Positions 48,022 to 60,100 of a stretch of DNA of 64,000 bases are shown here, in pieces. The notes beneath the pieces are model-generated. The model was not told where the DNA came from and ran no database searches. It worked only from the letters and a program-made list of their open reading frames with translations. Position numbers and translations under genes: made by a program. This DNA is from Acrocarpospora pleiomorpha (GTDB taxonomy: Bacteria; Actinomycetota; Actinomycetes; Streptosporangiales; Streptosporangiaceae): the NCBI RefSeq assembly GCF_009687885.1, contig NZ_BLAF01000005.1, positions 271,118-335,117 of the forward strand, given 5' to 3'. Numbering within the stretch: position 1 is the stretch's first letter; every line of letters starts with the position of its first letter.

Positions 48022-48136
48022 TCGCCACCGGGTTCACTTCTCCAACGGATGGCATGCTCGGCGACTTCTTCCTGCGAGGTACGGCCGGGGTCCCCCTCCC
48101 TCCCCTGGCCGCCCCGCTCGATGCACGGAGGTTGTG

Positions 48137-51100
48137 ATGGATACGCCCAGTGAGCAGGTGGTTCAGGCGCTCCGGACGTCCATGAAGGAGGCGGAACGGC
48201 TGCGGCGCCAGTACCAGAAGCTGGTCGCGGTCACCACCGAGCCGATCGCCATCGTGGCGATGAGCTGCCGGTTCCCCGGAGGTCTTGCTTCGCCTGAGGA
48301 TCTGTGGCGGCTCGTCGCCGAAGGCGGGGACGCCATTTCGGGCTTCCCGTCCGACCGCGACTGGGATCTGGACCTGCTGTCCGGTGGTGGTTCGGACGGC
48401 CGGGCTCGAAGCGACGCGCGCGAGGGTGGTTTCATCCACGATGTCGCGGGCTTCGATCCAGGGTTCTTCGGTATTTCGCCGCGTGAGGCGTTGGGGATGG
48501 ATCCGCAGCAGCGGTTGCTGCTGGAGGTGTCGTGGGAGGCCGTCGAGCGGGCCGGGATCGACGCCGCCCGGCTGCGCGGCAGCCGTACCGGGGTCTTCGT
48601 CGGGATGAGCGGGCAGGACTACTCCTACCTGATGGTGAACTCGCTGGCCGACCTCGAGGGCAACGTCGGGACCGGCCTGGGCGCGGGCGCGGCCTCCGGC
48701 CGGCTTTCGTACACCCTGGGTTTGGAGGGCCCGGCGGTGACGGTGGACACGGCGTGTTCGTCGTCGCTGGTGGCGATGCACCTGGCGGTGCAGGCGCTGC
48801 GGGCCGGGGAGTGCTCGCTGGCGCTGGCGGGCGGGGCGACCGTGATGGCCACCCCAGGCGCGTTCGTGGAGTTCTCCCGCCAGGGTGGGCTGGCCCCGGA
48901 CGGCCGGTGCAAGGCCTTCGCCGACGCGGCGGACGGCACGGGCTGGTCCGAGGGCGTGGGCATGCTCGTGCTGGAGCGGTTGTCGGACGCTCAGCGCAAC
49001 GGCCGCCAGGTCCTCGCGGTCCTGCGCGGGTCGGCGGTGAATCAGGACGGCGCCTCCAACGGCTTCACGGCGCCGAACGGTCCGTCGCAGCAGCGGGTGA
49101 TCCGGCAGGCACTGGGCAGCGCCGGGCTGACTCCCGCCGACGTGGACGTGGTGGAGGGTCACGGTACGGGTACCACGCTGGGTGACCCGATCGAGGCGCA
49201 GGCGCTGCTGGCCACCTATGGTCAGGATCGGGATCGGCCGCTGCTGCTGGGGTCGGTCAAGTCGAACATCGGGCATACCCAGGCCGCCGCCGGCATGGCG
49301 GGTGTGATCAAGATGGTCATGGCTCTCCGGCATGGGGTGCTGCCCAAGACGTTGCACGTGGACGGGCCGTCGTCGCATGTGGACTGGTCGGCGGGCGCGG
49401 TGGAACTGCTGGCCGAAGCCATGCCCTGGCCTCAGGTGGAGCGGCCGTGGCGGGCCGGGGTGTCCTCGTTCGGGCTGACCGGCACCAACGCGCACGTGAT
49501 CATCGAGCAGGCGCCGGAGGCTCCGCAGATCGAGGTGCCGCCCGCGGCCTCTGGTGTGGTTCCGGTGCTGGTGTCGGGCCGTACGGAAGAGGCGTTGCGG
49601 GCGCAGGCTGACCGGCTGGCGTCGTTCGCCGACGGCGAGCCTGACCTGGCGCTGGCCGACATGGCTCTTTCTCTCGTCACGACGCGATCGGTCTTCGAGC
49701 ACCGGGCGGCCGTGCTGGCCGGTGATCGCGAGGATGCCGTGGCCGGGCTACGGGCCCTGGCCGAGGGGCGGTCGGGCGCGGGCGTCGTGGTGGGGCAGAG
49801 CGGGCAGCGGGGCAAGCTCGCATTCCTGTTCACCGGTCAGGGGAGTCAGCGGGCGGGGATGGGCCGGGAGTTGTATGACCGGTTCCCGGTGTTCGCGGAG
49901 GCGTTGGATGAGGTGATCGGCGAGTTCGACCCGTTGCTGGATGGGTCGTTGCGTGAGGTCTTGTTCGCTGAGGCGGAGTTGCTGGATCAGACGGGGTGGG
50001 CGCAGCCGGCGCTGTTCGCGGTGGAGACGGCGTTGTTCCGGCTGGTGGAGTCGTGGGGTGTGCGGCCGGATGCGCTGGTCGGTCATTCGATCGGGGAGCT
50101 CACGGCGGCGCATGTGGCCGGGGTGTTGTCGCTGGCGGATGCGTGTGCGCTGGTGGCGGCTCGGGCGCGGTTGATGCAGGCGCTTCCTGCCGGTGGGGCG
50201 ATGGTCGCGGTCCAGGCGTCCGAGGATCAGGTTGCCGACCTGCTGGCCGGGCGTGAGGGTGAGGTGTCGATCGCGGCGGTCAACGGTCCGGCCTCGCTGG
50301 TGGTCTCCGGGGTCGAGGAGGCGGTGCTCGAGGTGGCGGCCGCGCTGGAGTCCCAGGGGGTCAGGACGCGGCGGTTGCGGGTGTCGCATGCGTTCCATTC
50401 GCCGTTGATGGATCCGATGCTGGCGGATTTCCGCGCGCTGGCCGGGACGCTCAGCTACAACCCGCCGCGGATTCCGGTGGTGTCCACCCTGACCGGGGAG
50501 ACGGCCACGGCCGAGCAGTTGTGCTCGCCGGATTACTGGGTGGATCAGGTCCGTGGCGCGGTCCGTTTCGGCGATGCGGTGGGCGCTCTGCACGCTCAAG
50601 GTGTGCGGGCCTACCTGGAACTCGGCCCCGATGGGGTGCTGACCGCCATGACTCAGGACGTCCTCGCCGCTCACCCGGATCAGTCCGTCGCGGACTTGGC
50701 GGCGGATGCGGTAGCGGTACCGGTGCTGCGCAGGGACCGCGACGAGGAGTCCGCGGTCATGGCGGCGCTGGCGCACCTGTATGTGCATGGCGTGGCGGTG
50801 GATTGGCGGGCGGTGCTGCCGGGCGGGCACCGGGTGGAGTTGCCGACATACGCCTTCCAGCGTCAACGACTCTGGCCTGATGGGGCAGGTTCACGGCTGG
50901 GGAATGTCGCCGCGGCGGGCCTTGCCGCCGCAGGGCACCCGCTACTGGGTGCGGCGGTGGGGCTGGCCGGTGCGGATGGGGTGTTGCTGACCGGCAGGTT
51001 GTCGCTCCGGTCGCATCCGTGGCTGGCGGATTACGCGGTGATGGGTTCGGCGGTGGTGCCGGGCTCGGCGTTCGTCGAGCTGGCTGTGCGGGCGGGCGAT

Positions 51101-54100
51101 CAGGTCGGCTGCGATGTGGTGGAAGAGCTGACGCTCGTCGCGCCGCTGGTGCTGGGTGAGCGGGACGCGGTCGCGGTTCAGGTGTGGGTGGGGACGCCCG
51201 ATGAATCCGGTCGGCGTGAGCTGGGCGTCTATGCCCGGCCGGCCGAGGCCGCCGATGAGGAGTCGTGGATTCGGCACGCCACTGGTGTGCTGACGGATGG
51301 CAGTCGGGTGGCCGAGACGTTCGACGCGACGGTGTGGCCGCCCGCGAACGCGTCCGCGATCGAGCTGGATGGGCTGTACGAGCGGCTGGACGCGAGCGGG
51401 TTGAGTTACGGTCCGGTGTTCCAGGGCCTGAAGGCGGCTTGGCGTGGTGCCAATGGTGAGGTGTTCGCCGAGGTCGTGTTACCGGGGCAGGTGGAGTCGA
51501 GCGCGGGTTCTTTCGGGGTGCATCCGGCGTTGCTCGACGCGGCGCTGCACGCGCTGCCGTTCGCCGGTCTGGGGGATTTCGAGGGTGGTTGGGCGCCGTT
51601 CTCCTGGGGTGGCGTGTGCCTGCACGCCAGTGGTGCGTCGCTGTTGCGGGTGCGGCTGGCCAGGACGGGCGGGGATTCGGTGTCGGTGCTCGCGGTGGAC
51701 GCCGCCGGGGAACCGGTGCTGTCGGTGCGGTCGCTGGTGCTACGCGCGATCTCGTCCACCTGGTTCGCCGCTGCCGGTGGCAGCCGTGGGGTGGAGCGGA
51801 ATGCGCTGTTCGAGGTGGAGTGGACGCCGCTGAAGGAGCTCCCGGCGGCCGAGCCAGTGCCAGTGCCGGTGGTGGCGCTGGGCCTGAACTTTCTGGGTGT
51901 GGCCGGGGTCGCACCCCCTGTGGTGGTGATGGAGGTGATCTCGGATCCGGCGGCCGGGGTGGTGGAGTCGGCGCATGAGCTGACCGCCCGGGTGCTGGAG
52001 GTCGTGCGGGAGTGGCTGGCGGATGAGCGGTTCGCCGATTCGCGGCTGGTGTTCCTCACCCGGGGTGCGGTTGCCGCGGATGGGGCCGCGGATCTGCCGG
52101 CTTCCGCGGTGTGGGGCCTTGTCCGCAGTGCCCAGTCGGAGAATCCGGGCCGGTTCGTGCTGGTCGATGTGGACGAGCCGGAGATCTCCGCGTCGGTGCT
52201 GGCCGGGGTGCTGGCGTCGGGTGAGCCGCAGGTGGCGGTGCGCGGTGGTGAGGTGCGGGTGGCCCGGCTGGCGCGGGTGGTGCCCGGCCCCGAGGTCGAC
52301 CGGCCGTGGGATCCGGACGGGACGGTGTTGATCACCGGCGGTACGGGTGGTCTGGGCGCGCTGTTCGCCCGGTATGTGGTGGCCGAACGTGGGGTGCGGC
52401 ATCTGCTGCTGGTCAGCCGCCGGGGGTTGGAGGCTCCGGGTGCGGTGGAGTTGCAGGCCGAGCTGATCGCGTACGGCGTCGAGGTGACGGTCGCGGCCTG
52501 CGATGTGGCCGATCGAGAGCAGGCGGCGGCGTTGCTGGCTCTGGTGCCGGCTGAGCATCCGTTGACCGCGGTGATTCACGCCGCCGGTGTGCTGGCCGAT
52601 GGGACCATTCCGTCGCTGTCGGCGGAGCGGCTGGAGATCGTGTTGCGGCCGAAGGTGGACGCCGCCTGGCATTTGCACGAGCTCACCCGTGACGGCGACT
52701 TGGCCGCGTTCATCATGTTCTCGTCGGTGGCGGCGACGTTCGGTGGTGCGGGCCAGGCCAATTACGCGGCGGCGAACGCGTTCCTGGACGCGCTGGCCGA
52801 GTATCGGCGGGCCGAGGGACAAGCCGGGTTGTCGCTGGCGTGGGGCCCGTGGGCGCAGGACAGCGGGATGACCGGCGCGCTGGGCGAGGCCGATATGCGG
52901 CGGATCGCGCGAGCCGGGATGTTGTCGTTGCTGGCGGCGCAGGGGCTGGCCCTGTTCGACGCGGCGGGCGCGGTGGGTCGTGCGGTGGTCGTGGCGGCGC
53001 GGTTCGACGTGTCGGCGGTGCGAGCGCAGGGGTGGGTGCCGCATCTGCTGCAGGGGCTGGTGCGAGGCGTGCGCCGGTCGGCGGCGTCGGCGGGGGCCGA
53101 CGGGGCGCTCCTTCAGCGATTGGCCGGCCTGGGCCAGGCCGATCGGACGCGGCTGCTGGTCGAGCTGGTACGCACCGAGGTGGCCATGGTCCTGGGCCAT
53201 GTTTCGCCCGCCACCCTGGAGATGAGACGGGAGTTCCGCGAGCTGGGTTTCGACTCGCTGACCGCGGTGGAGTTGCGTAACCGGCTGAACAGTGCGACGG
53301 GGTTGCGGTTGCCGTCCACGCTGGTGTTCGACTATCCGACACCGGTCGTGCTGGCGGAGTTCCTGCTGGACGAACTGCTCGGCCGGCACGCCGACGTGAT
53401 CAGTCCGCCCCCCCTCGCGTCGGTCGTGGACGACCCGATCGCCATCGTGTCGATGGCGTGCCGCTATCCGGGCGGAGTGAGCTCTCCAGAAGACATGTGG
53501 CGGCTGGTCGTCGAGGGCGGGGACGGGATCAGCGGGTTCCCGACCTCTCGTGGCTGGGATCTGGGGGAGTTGTACAGCCCCGATCGGTCGCGCCGGGGGA
53601 CCAGTTATGTGCGTGAGGGCGGGTTCCTGCACCAGGCCGGGGAGTTCGATCCGGGGTTCTTCGGTATTTCGCCGCGTGAGGCGTTGGCGATGGATCCGCA
53701 GCAGCGGTTGCTGCTGGAGGTGTCGTGGGAGGCTTTCGAGCGGGCCGGGATCGACCCGGTCTCGCTGCGCGGCAGCCGTACCGGCGTGTTCGCCGGCGTC
53801 ACGTATCACGACTACGCGTCCAGCGCGGAGTTCCCGCCGGATGTGATGAGCTTCTTCGGCACCGGCAACGCCGGAAGCGTCCTGTCGGGCCGGATCTCCT
53901 ACACGCTGGGCCTGGAGGGTCCGGCGATGACGGTGGACACCGCCTGTTCGTCGTCTCTGGTCACCATGCATCTGGCCGCGCAGGCGCTGCGCTTGGGCGA
54001 GTGCGGTCTAGCTCTGGCCGGTGGTGTGACCGTGATGGCCACGCCGGGTGCGTTCATCGACTTCAGTGAGCAGGGCGGGCTGGCTCCTGACGGGCGGTGC

Positions 54101-57100
54101 AAGTCCTTCGCCGACGCGGCCGACGGCACGAGCTGGGCCGAGGGCGTGGGTGTGGTGGTGCTGGAGCGCTTGTCGGACGCGCGGCGAAACGGCCACCGGA
54201 TCCTGGCCGTGCTGCGCGGGTCGGCGGTGAACCAGGACGGCGCGTCCAACGGGTTGACCGCGCCGAACGGCCCGTCGCAGCAGCGGGTCATCAGGCAGGC
54301 ACTGGCCGACGCCGGTCTGTCGCCGTCCGAGGTGGACGTGGTCGAGGCGCACGGTACGGGTACGACGCTGGGTGACCCGATCGAGGCGCAGGCGCTGCTG
54401 GCCACCTATGGGCAGGACCGGCCGGAGGACCGTCCGCTGCTTCTTGGGTCGATCAAGTCGAACATCGGCCACACCCAGGCGGCGGCGGGCGTGGCAGGCG
54501 TGATCAAGATGGTCCTGGCCATGGACCATGGCGTGCTGCCCAAGACGTTGTATGTGGATGCGCCGTCCTCGCATGTGGACTGGTCGGCGGGCGCGGTGGA
54601 ACTGCTGACCGAGCAGCGGGCCTGGCCGCAGGTGGAGCGGCCGTGGCGGGCCGGAGTGTCGTCGTTCGGGATCAGCGGCACCAACGCCCACGTGATCATC
54701 GAGCGGGGCGACCCCCAGGAGGCTCCGCGGATCGCGGCGGAGCCGGGTGTGCTGCCGGTGCTGGTGTCGGGCCGTACGGCAGGGGCGTTGCGGGCGCAGG
54801 CCGGGCAACTGGCCTCGCATGTGGAGGCCTATCCCGAGGTGGCGCTGGCCGATACGGCGTTCGCGCTGGCCACGACGCGGTCGGCGTTCGAGCATCGCGC
54901 GGTGGTGCTGGCGAGCGACCGCGAGGGTGTGCTGGCCGGTTTGGGCGCGCTGGCCGAGGACCGTCCGGGTGCGGGCGTGGTGCGCGGGGTGGCCGGGGCG
55001 GAGCCGCAGCTGGCGGTGTTGTTCACGGGTCAGGGCAGCCAGCGGGCGGGGATGGGCCGGGAGCTGTATGAGCGTTTCCCGGTGTTCGCCGAGGCTTTGG
55101 ACGCGGTGATCGCGGAGCTGGATCCGCTGCTCGACCGGCCGCTGCGCGAGGTCATGTTCGCCGAGGCGGAGCTGTTGGATCAGACGGGGTGGGCGCAGCC
55201 GGCGCTGTTCGCGCTGGAGACGGCCCTGTTCCGGCTGGTGGAGTCCTGGGGTGTGGTGCCGGATGTGCTGGCGGGGCATTCGATCGGGGAGGTCACCGCC
55301 GCTCACGTGGCCGGGGTGCTGTCTCTGAGTGACGCGTGTGCGCTGGTGGCGGGCCGGGCGCGGTTGATGCAGGCGCTGCCCGCGGGTGGGGCGATGGTGG
55401 CGGTCCAGGCCTCGGAGGAGGAGGTCGCCGCGCTGCTGGCGGAGCGTGTGGGCGAGGTGTCGATCGCGGCGGTGAACGGTCCGAACGCCGTGGTGATCTC
55501 CGGGGTTGAGGGCCCGGTCCTCAGCGTCGCGGCCGTCCTGGAAGAACGGGGGGTCAGGACGCGGCGGTTGCGGGTCTCGCACGCGTTCCATTCGCCGTTG
55601 ATGGATCCGATGCTGGCGGACTTCCGGGCGGTCGCCGAGAAGCTGACCTACCGTGCCCCAAAGATCCCGATCGTGTCGACGCTGACCGGACGACCGGCGG
55701 ACGAGGAGCTGTGCTCGCCGGGTTACTGGGTGGACCAGGTCCGAGGCGCGGTCAGGTTCGCCGACGGCGTCCGCACCCTGCACGCCCGGGGCGTACGGGC
55801 CTATCTGGAACTGGGCCCCGACGGGGTGCTGACCGCGATGGCCGACGACACCCTCGTCGCGCTGGCCGACTCCGCGGCCGAATCGGACCCGGTGCTGGTG
55901 CCGGTGCTGCGGCGAGACCGCGACGAGCGGTCGGCGGCCATGACCGCGCTGGCGGAACTGCACGTACACGGCGTACCGCTCGACTGGCGGGCGGTCTTCC
56001 CCGGCGCCCGCCGGGTCGAGCTGCCCACCTATGCCTTCCAGCGGGAGCAGTACTGGCCGAACGGCAAGAAGATCGGGGATGCCCGCGGTCTGGGCCTGGC
56101 CGCGGCGGAGCATCCGCTCCTGGGCGCCGCCGTTCGCCTGGCCGACTCCGACGGCGTGCTGCTGACCGGGCGCCTGTCCGTACGGTCGCACCCCTGGCTG
56201 GCTGATCACGTGGTGGGCGGGATGGTGTTCTTCCCGGGCACCGGGTTCCTTGAGCTGGCGATCCGGGCCGGTGACCAGGTCGGCTGCGACCTGGTCGAGG
56301 AGCTGACGCTGGCCGCCCCGCTGGTGCTGGACGCGGATGACGCGGTCGCGGTGCAGGTGTCGGTGGGCGCCACGGAGGACTCCGGTCGTCGTGCCGTGAA
56401 CATCTACGCCCGACCGGCGGAGGCCGAGGATCACCTGCCGTGGGTGCGGCACGCGGTCGGCTTCCTCGCCCCCGGCGATCGGCGCGCCGAGCGGCTCGAC
56501 ACCGAAGCCTGGCCGCCGCAGGGCGCGACCGCGATCGAGCTCGACGGGCTGTACGAGCGGCTGGCCGAGGACGGGCTCGCCTACGGGCCGGTGTTCCAGG
56601 GCCTGCGGGCGGCCTGGAAGGGCGCGGGCGGCGAGGTGTTCGCCGAGGTCGCCCTGCCGGAGCAGGTCGCCGACGCCGGTCTGTTCGCCCTGCATCCGGC
56701 GCTGCTCGACTCGGCCCTGCACTCGGTGCCGTTCGTCGGGATGGAGACGGCCGGCGGCAGGCTGCCGTTCTCGTGGAGTGAGGTGAGCCTCCGGGCCGTG
56801 GGCGCGTCGGCGTTGCGCGTACGGCTGGCCCAGGCCGGTGACGATTCCGTGTCGCTGATCGCGGTGGACGCCGCCGGGGAGCCGGTGCTGTCGGCGCGAT
56901 CGCTGGTACTACGGCCGGTTTCGGCCGATCAGCTGGCTGCCCACGATCATGGCGTGGAACGCGACTCACTGTTCCGGTTGGACTGGGCTGCCGTACCGAT
57001 GACGGTCTCCCCGGTGGACGCCGTGGTCGGGTTGGAGGTGGCCGAGCTCACCGGTGATCTCGACTCCCTGGACCTTCCGGTCGGCAGGGTGCCCGACCTG

Positions 57101-60100
57101 GTGACCGTCGAGATCGACGTCGCCGACTCCGCGAATATGGCGGAATCGGCGCACGAAGTGACCACACGTGTGCTGGGCCTGCTGCAGCAGTGGCTCGCCG
57201 ATGAGCGGTTCGTCGATTCGCGCCTGGTGTTCGTCACCCGGGGCGCGGTCGCGACCGGCGCGGGCGAGACCGTGTCGAACCCGGCCGCGGCCACCGTGTG
57301 GGGGCTGGTCCGTAGCGCGGAGGCGGAGAATCCGGGCCGCTTCCTGCTGGCCGATGCGGAGGAGCAGGAGACCGCCCTGTCGGCGCTGCCCGTCCTGCTG
57401 GCCTGCGGTGAACAACAGGCGGCGGTGCGCGACTTCGAGGCGCGGGTTCCCCGCCTCGCCCGGCTGTCACCGGACGAACACGACGTCCGAGCCTGGAACC
57501 CCGAAGGCACGGTGTTGATCACCGGTGGGACCGGCGGCCTGGGCGCGCGACTGGCCCGGCACCTGGTGGCCGAACACGAGGTACGGCACCTACTGCTGGT
57601 GAGCCGCCGGGGCCTGAACGCCCCGGGAGCGGAGGAGCTACGGGCGGACCTGGTCGCCGACGGCGCCCAGGTGAGCGTGGTGGCGTGCGACGTCTCGGAC
57701 CGGGACGCGGTGGCGGAGCTGCTGGCGAATGCCGACCGGCCGCTGACCGCGGTGATCCACACGGCCGGTGTCCTGGACGACGGGACGATTCCCCTGCTGA
57801 CGCCTGAGCGCATCGCCAAGGTGTTGCGTCCCAAGGTGGACGCCGCCTGGCACCTGCACGAGCTCACGCGGGACATGGACCTGGCCGCCTTCATCATGTT
57901 CTCGTCGGTGTCCGGCACGTTTGGTGGGTCCGGGCAGGGCAACTACGCGGCGGGCAACGCTTTCCTGGACGCGCTGGTCCAGCACCGGAGAGCCGCGGGC
58001 CTGCCGGCGCTGTCGCTGGCATGGGGGCCGTGGTCGACGGAGGCCGGGATGACCAGCCGGTTGTCGCAGGTGGACGTCAACCGGTTGACCATGAGCGCGC
58101 TGCGGCTGATCTCACTCTCGCAGGGCATGGCGTTGTTCGACGCGGCCGTCGCCTCCGGCGAATCGGCGGTGGCCCCGGTACGGCTGAACATGCCGGCTTT
58201 GCGTGCTTACGAGGAGCTACCGCCGATGCTGAGCGGGTTGGTCCCCGCCGTACGCCGCACGAAGGCGGTCGCACCACAAGGCCAGAGCAAACTCCTGCGG
58301 CAACTTGCTCCCTTGGGTGCCGCGGAACGCATCGAGGTCCTGCTGGACGTTGTGCGGACCGAGGTGGCGCTCGTGCTGGGCCACGCCACGCGCGACACGG
58401 TGGAGGTGCGGCGGGAGTTCCGTGAGCTGGGCTTCGACTCGCTGACCGCGGTCGAGCTGCGCAACCGGCTGAACGCCGCGACGGGTCTGCGTCTGTCGGC
58501 CACGCTGGTGTTCGACTACCCGACCCCGACCGTGCTGGCCAGACATCTGCTCGACGAGCTGATGGGTACGCAGGCGGAAGTCCTGGACGGGGCGCCGCAG
58601 ATGGTGCCGCCGGTGGCCGACGACCCGATCGTGATCGTGGGTATGGCGTGCCGGTATCCGGGTGGGGTCGCCTCGCCGGAGGATCTGTGGCGGCTGGTGG
58701 CCGAGGGTGGGGACGGGATCAGCGGGTTCCCGACGACCCGTGGTTGGGATCTGGGCGGGCTGTTCAACCCGGATCGGGAGAGTCGCGGGACCAGTTATGT
58801 GCGTGAGGGTGGGTTCCTGCACGAGGCCGGGGAGTTCGATCCGGGGTTCTTCGGGATTTCGCCGCGTGAGGCGTTGGCGATGGATCCGCAGCAGCGGTTG
58901 CTGCTGGAGGCGTCCTGGGAGGCGGTCGAGCGGGCGGGGATCGAGCCGGGTTCGCTGCGCGGCAGCCGTACCGGCGTGTTCGCCGGAGTGATGTATCACG
59001 ACTACAACCCGGGCCGTCTGGAGTTCCCTCCAGAGGTGATGAGCTTCGTGGGGACCGGGACCGCCGGAAGTGTGCTGTCCGGCCGTCTCTCGTACACGCT
59101 GGGGTTGGAGGGCCCGGCGGTGACGGTGGACACCGCGTGCTCGTCGTCGCTGGTGGCGTTGCATCTGGCGGCGCAGTCACTGCGTGGCGGTGACTGCTCG
59201 CTGGCGCTGGCCGGTGGCGTGACCGTGATGGCCACCCCGACGCCGTTCATCGGCTTCAGCGCCCAGGGCGGGCTGGCCGGGGACGGCCGGTGCAAGTCCT
59301 ACTCCGACGCGGCTGACGGGGTGAGCTGGTCCGAGGGTGTGGGCATCCTGGTGCTGGAGCGGTTGTCGGACGCTCAGCGCAACGGGCACCAGGTCCTGGC
59401 GATCGTGCGTGGTTCGGCGGTGAACCAGGACGGCGCGTCCAACGGGTTGACCGCGCCGAATGGTCCTTCGCAGCAGCGGGTGATCCGGCAGGCGCTGGCC
59501 GGTGCCGGTTTGTCGCCGTCCGAGGTGGACGCGATGGAAGGGCACGGTACGGGTACGACGCTGGGTGACCCGATCGAGGCGCAGGCGCTGCTGGCGACCT
59601 ACGGGCAGGATCGGCCGGAGGATCGGCCGCTGCTTCTTGGGTCGATCAAGTCGAACATCGGTCACACGCAGGCGGCCGCTGGGGTCGCTGGTGTGATCAA
59701 GATGGTCATGGCCATGCGCCACGGGGTGCTGCCCAAGACGCTTCACGTGACGGAACCGTCCTCGCATGTGGACTGGTCGGCCGGTGCGGTGGAGCTGCTG
59801 ACCGAGCCGGTGGAGTGGAAGCAGAACGGTCACCCGCGTCGGGCGGGTGTGTCGTCGTTCGGGATCAGCGGCACCAACGCGCACATCATCCTCGAACAAG
59901 GACCGGAAACACCGGAAGGGGAGGAGACTCCGCAGGACCGGGCGCCGGGTGTGGTGCCGTGGGTGGTGTCGGCGAAGACCGAGGAGTCGTTGCGCGGTCA
60001 GGCGCGTCGTCTGGTGGCGCATGTGGAGGCCGGCGAGCTGGACCCGGTGGACGTTGGATCCTCGCTGGTGGTGTCGCGGTCGGTGTTCGAGCACCGTGCG

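Larger units (their letters stand above)
47796..48136. promoter_or_regulatory. 341-bp divergent intergenic region, glycosyltransferase / PKS2
   Basis: No gene is evident. It contains two CTAG-type boxes in opposite orientation (47936-47951 for the minus-strand operon, 48006-48021 for PKS2), each followed 25 nt downstream by a GGTTCACTT-like element. The PKS2 ribosome-binding site GGAGG is at 48127-48131. It is probably a bidirectional promoter driven by the PAS-LuxR regulator. Confidence 0.6.
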
